Below the pieces are notes generated by a model. It had not been told where the DNA came from. It made no database searches and was given only the letters and a program-made list of their open reading frames with translations. Source: Daldinia sp. FL1419 (Eukaryota > Ascomycota > Sordariomycetes > Xylariales > Hypoxylaceae). From it: a DNA stretch of 64,000 nt. Shown piece by piece: positions 60,190-64,000 of this stretch. The position numbers and the translations under genes are program-made. Each line of letters opens with the position of its first letter. Position 1 is the first letter of the stretch. The stretch covers positions 248,001 through 312,000 of the forward strand of contig MU623353.1 in assembly GCA_025201765.1 (NCBI GenBank). Direction: 5' to 3'.

Positions 60190-60227
<38 letters not shown>
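60190..60227 (+). repeat. 38-nt A tract
   Basis: Uninterrupted run of 38 A bases. No clear target-site duplication or RNA polymerase III boxes were seen upstream, so a SINE or LINE tail is not supported. Confidence 0.9.
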
Positions 60228-60230
<3 letters not shown>

Positions 60231-63011
60231 TTATATGGTTTTTACAATATGGGTCATGATTCTTGTTTTCGACGTTTCTGTACTTCTCTAACTAACCGTA
60301 ACCTAGCCACAAGTTTAGAAGCTCTCTCTTTTTTGACTCGGATTTCTGGATATTGAGTGTGCCACGTTGACCTAACACTAATCGCACAGCCATACTAGGA
60401 ACCATGTACCTAGCTAGGTTAGATACTTCAAGTACATAGGGGTAACGTACATGATGGAAGCTGGTTTATATGTATCGTTCAGGATACGATTGTGGCGGAG
60501 TACATGTCGGCACTCGCCACACCGCTGGTGGGTCCGAGTGGCCGGGTTAGAAAAAAAAAACGACTTTGGAGGCTTCCGGCCGCAACTCTTTTTGGAACCG
60601 GCCGAAGAAATACTGACGCCAGATTTGCTCACCATCCATTACTATCCGTTGCCAACACATTGAGTTTGCCTCAGGTTATGCGGCCTTCAGCTTATATTGC
60701 CTAAACGGAATCTATATCTGCGCCACACAAATAGATGCCTACCTAGGTAGCTATGATGTATTCGACTGTATAAGCAGATGCTAGAAAACTTGCTAAAAGG
60801 TACAAGACATCTTTAGTGGGAGCGGTACTTGTCTCTTCTCTCTGATGTGCATTACCTATGACTGATGAATTAGTTGGGCGGTTAAGTTGATTAGAATCCA
60901 TTTTTAGCTCGAAACTGATAGACTACGACAACGCTAGCGTACTCTATTATAGGAAACTTAGAATTGCTGGAAGAGCTAGAGAAACTTATTTTCTCTTCCG
61001 GTTGCTCAAAGGTAAGCAAAGAAACGACAGTGGTGAAGCTTAGGGAAAGCTGAATAGAGGAAGCAGTCCCTTGCTTTCTGATATCTGAACAACTGAATCG
61101 AGTTGCTAATAGAAGGTTGACATCCGGGGTTCTTACGAGGATCAGGGAAAAAGATAAAACGTAGGGATGGGCATACTCGGATTTGGTTCCAATAGGAGTA
61201 AACCGCGATAGAAGGAATGGAGGTGCAACTCCTGTTTCCTCTCGCAAGGAGTCATGATAGAAGATCGACATCAATCCGTATATAAACAGGCTTCACCGAG
61301 CGATCTTAATGGGGGATCGAGACCCGGGTAAGCTGCAACAGAACCCACACGGATAGGGAGAGACATGCAGATAAAACCCTCATCTCCAAGGAGCCTTATT
61401 GGACAGAAAATAAACGTTTAAGAGCCAATCAGAAAATACGTTCACGAATTTAATCGTCAAATCCTTGGCTGTTAGAACCCCTGTCAGATCCACATGTCGA
61501 TATTGAGGCTTGTATTTGGGTGGTACTTAATACATATATGTCCTATGTCATTTCTATGCTCATAACTCACAGATAAGGTATTTCTGTTATTTGTTAAATA
61601 CGTATATCTTATGTTTATAATATTCGACCATTCTGTAAGAATAAACTAGCCGTATAAAGTGTATCAATATGAATGAAATATCTACCTATTAACCCCACAA
61701 GCGAACTTATAGGTATGTCAGCTACCCAGGCAGCCAGGATGAGATTCGTAAATATCTCGATTGAGATGAAGTAAGAACAGGCATCACGGGGATTATTATC
61801 TTGATATTATAATATCTAGGTAGGTAGTGTTGATATCATATACGCACGCATTCTTACGTGTAATATATATACCTACACTACAAGCGCCTATTAAGTGGAG
61901 GTACAAGGATGCTAAGCTTACCAATGCCCAGATTTGGTTGAACCAAGATCGTTGACGCTGGCGCACGATTTAGGCGTTCTCGGATACCAGCAGAAGTGAG
62001 ACATGCAGTAGTCGTCAAACGCTAAAGTGAGACCTTTGGTATTCTGTAAGAACAGCGAAGCTAGCCGTGTGAAACAATGTAAAAAAAAATTTCTTCTGTC
62101 TCTAAAGTGATAAATCAAACGAATACGATCATGACACTTTTATGTCTTAATGAAACTGATATACCGAAGAGCAGATACTTGAAGATCGAATAAACCGAGA
62201 GTGATGAATTCAAACTAAAAACTCTCGGCGCTTAGAAAAGCGGACCTGACATATACAAGATTGGGTACTTTAATCTATTACTTAGGTAATGCTCTGCTAA
62301 ACTTTAGCGGTTGACCTTTTACCTGCCTAGGTACCTAGGTACTTAAATGACAGCTTGAAGTGTTAGAGGCAACCTTGGAGATTTCGACCTGAAGTCAGGG
62401 ATTCCTGGCTGTTAGTAGTTGCGAATTGCTAACAACCCCGGACGGCCCGCGCCTTTGGCTTTCCTCAAAAGATATTTCAAACTCCCGCTAAAACATTTGA
62501 CAGCTCATGATCCAACGTAGGTGAATACCTACCTAGTCATCGCCACTGCCATGTTGTCCTTCAGCAAGCATCGATAGCGTCTTGCTTATTCGACTTTTTG
62601 CGTTGTTGCGTTGGTAGAAAGTGGGAAAGACCTGGCTGGTTGCCTCTCGCCCGCAGGTACCCGATGTACCCAAGTAGCCCAGCACTAGCCACATGTAACG
62701 CTGGATGTACAATGTAAGGTACCTCGTACGTGAGATGGGTATCATGTAGGTACCTCCTAGATCTACATAGGTCCCTGTATGTATGTACCGTTCTATTTTC
62801 TTTCGGATGCCCTGCCCGTTTGTTTGTCCTGAACATCAATTTCCTGACAACTTGTAACAATGCCATCTGTCGACTTTTATTCGACAATTGTCGACTGCGA
62901 TTATCGCACCATAGCTCCTATGCGCATCCCTTTCCTCGTAATGCGTAATGGTCGAATGAATATCAAAGCACTAGCCTTGTTTATGAATAGCTAACCTTAG
63001 AGACCGGTTGG

Positions 63012-63014
<3 letters not shown>
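60228..63014. other. Gene-poor region
   Basis: No gene supported. TAGGTACCTA-type motifs occur near 60407, 60740, 61815, 62322-62340, 62530 and 62745. Confidence 0.4.

Positions 63015-63047
<33 letters not shown>
63015..63047 (-). repeat. 33-nt T tract (A tract on minus strand)
   Basis: Uninterrupted run of 33 T bases on the plus strand. No flanking direct repeat was obvious. Confidence 0.9.
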
Positions 63048-64000
63048 CGCTGATACAGGATACCGGTAGGGTCGCATGACCCCATCTACATGTAGAGCCA
63101 CTACTGTAGGTGGGCTCTGGATGCACTCGATTATACCTGGCTCCGACCCAACCAGGACAGACTCTCCAAGCGTCAAGGGTACTATTTAGCGAATAATATC
63201 GTCGAGAACCTGCAGCGCTCTTCTCATAGGACGTCAAAATATGCACAATCCGAGACCATTTTGCAGGCATGACTCGCGCGGTTCCTCTCTGGCTTTGCTC
63301 ACGCGCATATTGTTTACAGGTAGGATGGCAGGATGGTGGATAATATGTTATGCGAGCAAGAGAGGCAAGACAGTGGTCAATTCGTTTTGGCCGGTTCGGC
63401 AACAGACTGGGACATAACCCCAAATGCGCCGATGTCGTTGTCCATCGATCTTTATTTTTCTTTTGCATCCCGTCTCACGGATTTCGGTGACTCAACATTC
63501 GGTGGTTTTTCTCCTCTAACGCAACTAACAGATCGGAAAACGCAACGAACGACATCTAGGACCCTTGTTAGCTGGCTGCCCGGCTTAAGCCTTACTCTAG
63601 AGGTTGGAATTTGAACGTCCTAACCCGCAATGGCCGGTGCCAACTAGACCGCCCACTCGGCGATTCCATGCTAAACATCCCCCAAAATGGTCGCATCCTG
63701 GCTATTTGACAGGGGATCGTTGCGCCACACCTGTCTAGAAGGCCTATTCGTTTACGTACCGCGACCCTTGTCCAGACCCTTGGGTACATCATCGTCTTGC
63801 GAACATGCAAGGTGGAAAAGCGATGCGAGCTAACAATTGCAAGTATCTTCTTATATACAGGTCATACATCTCTTTCGCCTCCTCGATGCCTCACCCCTCC
63901 TGATATTGTCTCTTCTTACCTTTGTCTTGGTGAATCTGTATGCTTTGTTTTCCGTATTCCTATCCATTTTCACGAACCGGGGTGAATCCTTCCTTAAGCA
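63048..64000. other. Right end, no gene seen
   Basis: Short frames only on both strands. A gene running off the right edge cannot be excluded from what is visible. Confidence 0.4.

Noticed and set aside
60190..60227. Poly-A tract as a SINE or LINE tail
   Set aside because: No pol III boxes, reverse-transcriptase-like frame or target-site duplication were seen nearby.

Overview
This window is nuclear DNA from a filamentous ascomycete (Pezizomycotina, most likely a sordariomycete). The signs are short introns of about 50-150 nt with GTRNGT donors and CTAAC branch points, a Zn(II)2Cys6 regulator, and single-copy fungal housekeeping genes (SSD1, GLE1, TLG1, TOF1/SWI1). No tRNA, rRNA, CRISPR or intact transposon was found. 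Gene models were built by reading exon joins by eye. Wherever full exon sets are given, the summed exon lengths are divisible by three.

Layout. 0.1-3.1 kb: an AflR-type regulator followed on the same strand by an NmrA/isoflavone-reductase-like enzyme, possibly the edge of a secondary-metabolite cluster. 3.1-6.3 kb: gene-poor, with a possible decayed gene. 6.3-12 kb: a secreted acid sphingomyelinase and a CASTOR-like ACT-domain protein, both on the minus strand. 12-15 kb: no gene seen. 15-20.2 kb: a METTL25-like methyltransferase divergent from the endosomal t-SNARE TLG1, which is convergent with the mRNA-export factor GLE1. 23.1-27.4 kb: the RNA-binding pseudo-nuclease SSD1. 30-31 kb: a secreted ferritin-like Rds1-type protein. 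33.3-38.4 kb: a mitochondrial 3-hydroxyacyl-CoA dehydrogenase divergent from the replication-fork protein TOF1/SWI1. 38.8-42 kb: a 35-residue copper-type metallothionein and a mitochondrial NAD formate dehydrogenase. 43.9-44.7 kb: a secreted, probably GPI-anchored PEBP-like protein. 47-53.2 kb: a 1973-residue ZNFX1/Hrr1-type helicase with CCCH, NF-X1 and RZ zinc fingers. 53.7-54.9 kb: a 2-oxoglutarate/Fe(II) dioxygenase. 54.9-64 kb: a gene desert with an AT-rich core, long A/T tracts and at most one small gene.

Most genes are unrelated housekeeping functions, so no operon-like system is implied. The features that stand out are the three-zinc-finger-class helicase (an RNAi or RNA-surveillance candidate), the uncharacterised CASTOR-like ACT protein, the tiny metallothionein, the apparently mitochondria-only formate dehydrogenase with an A-rich leader, and a palindromic TAGGTACCTA-type motif scattered through the non-coding DNA. 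All functions are inferred from recognised family motifs. No database search was run.
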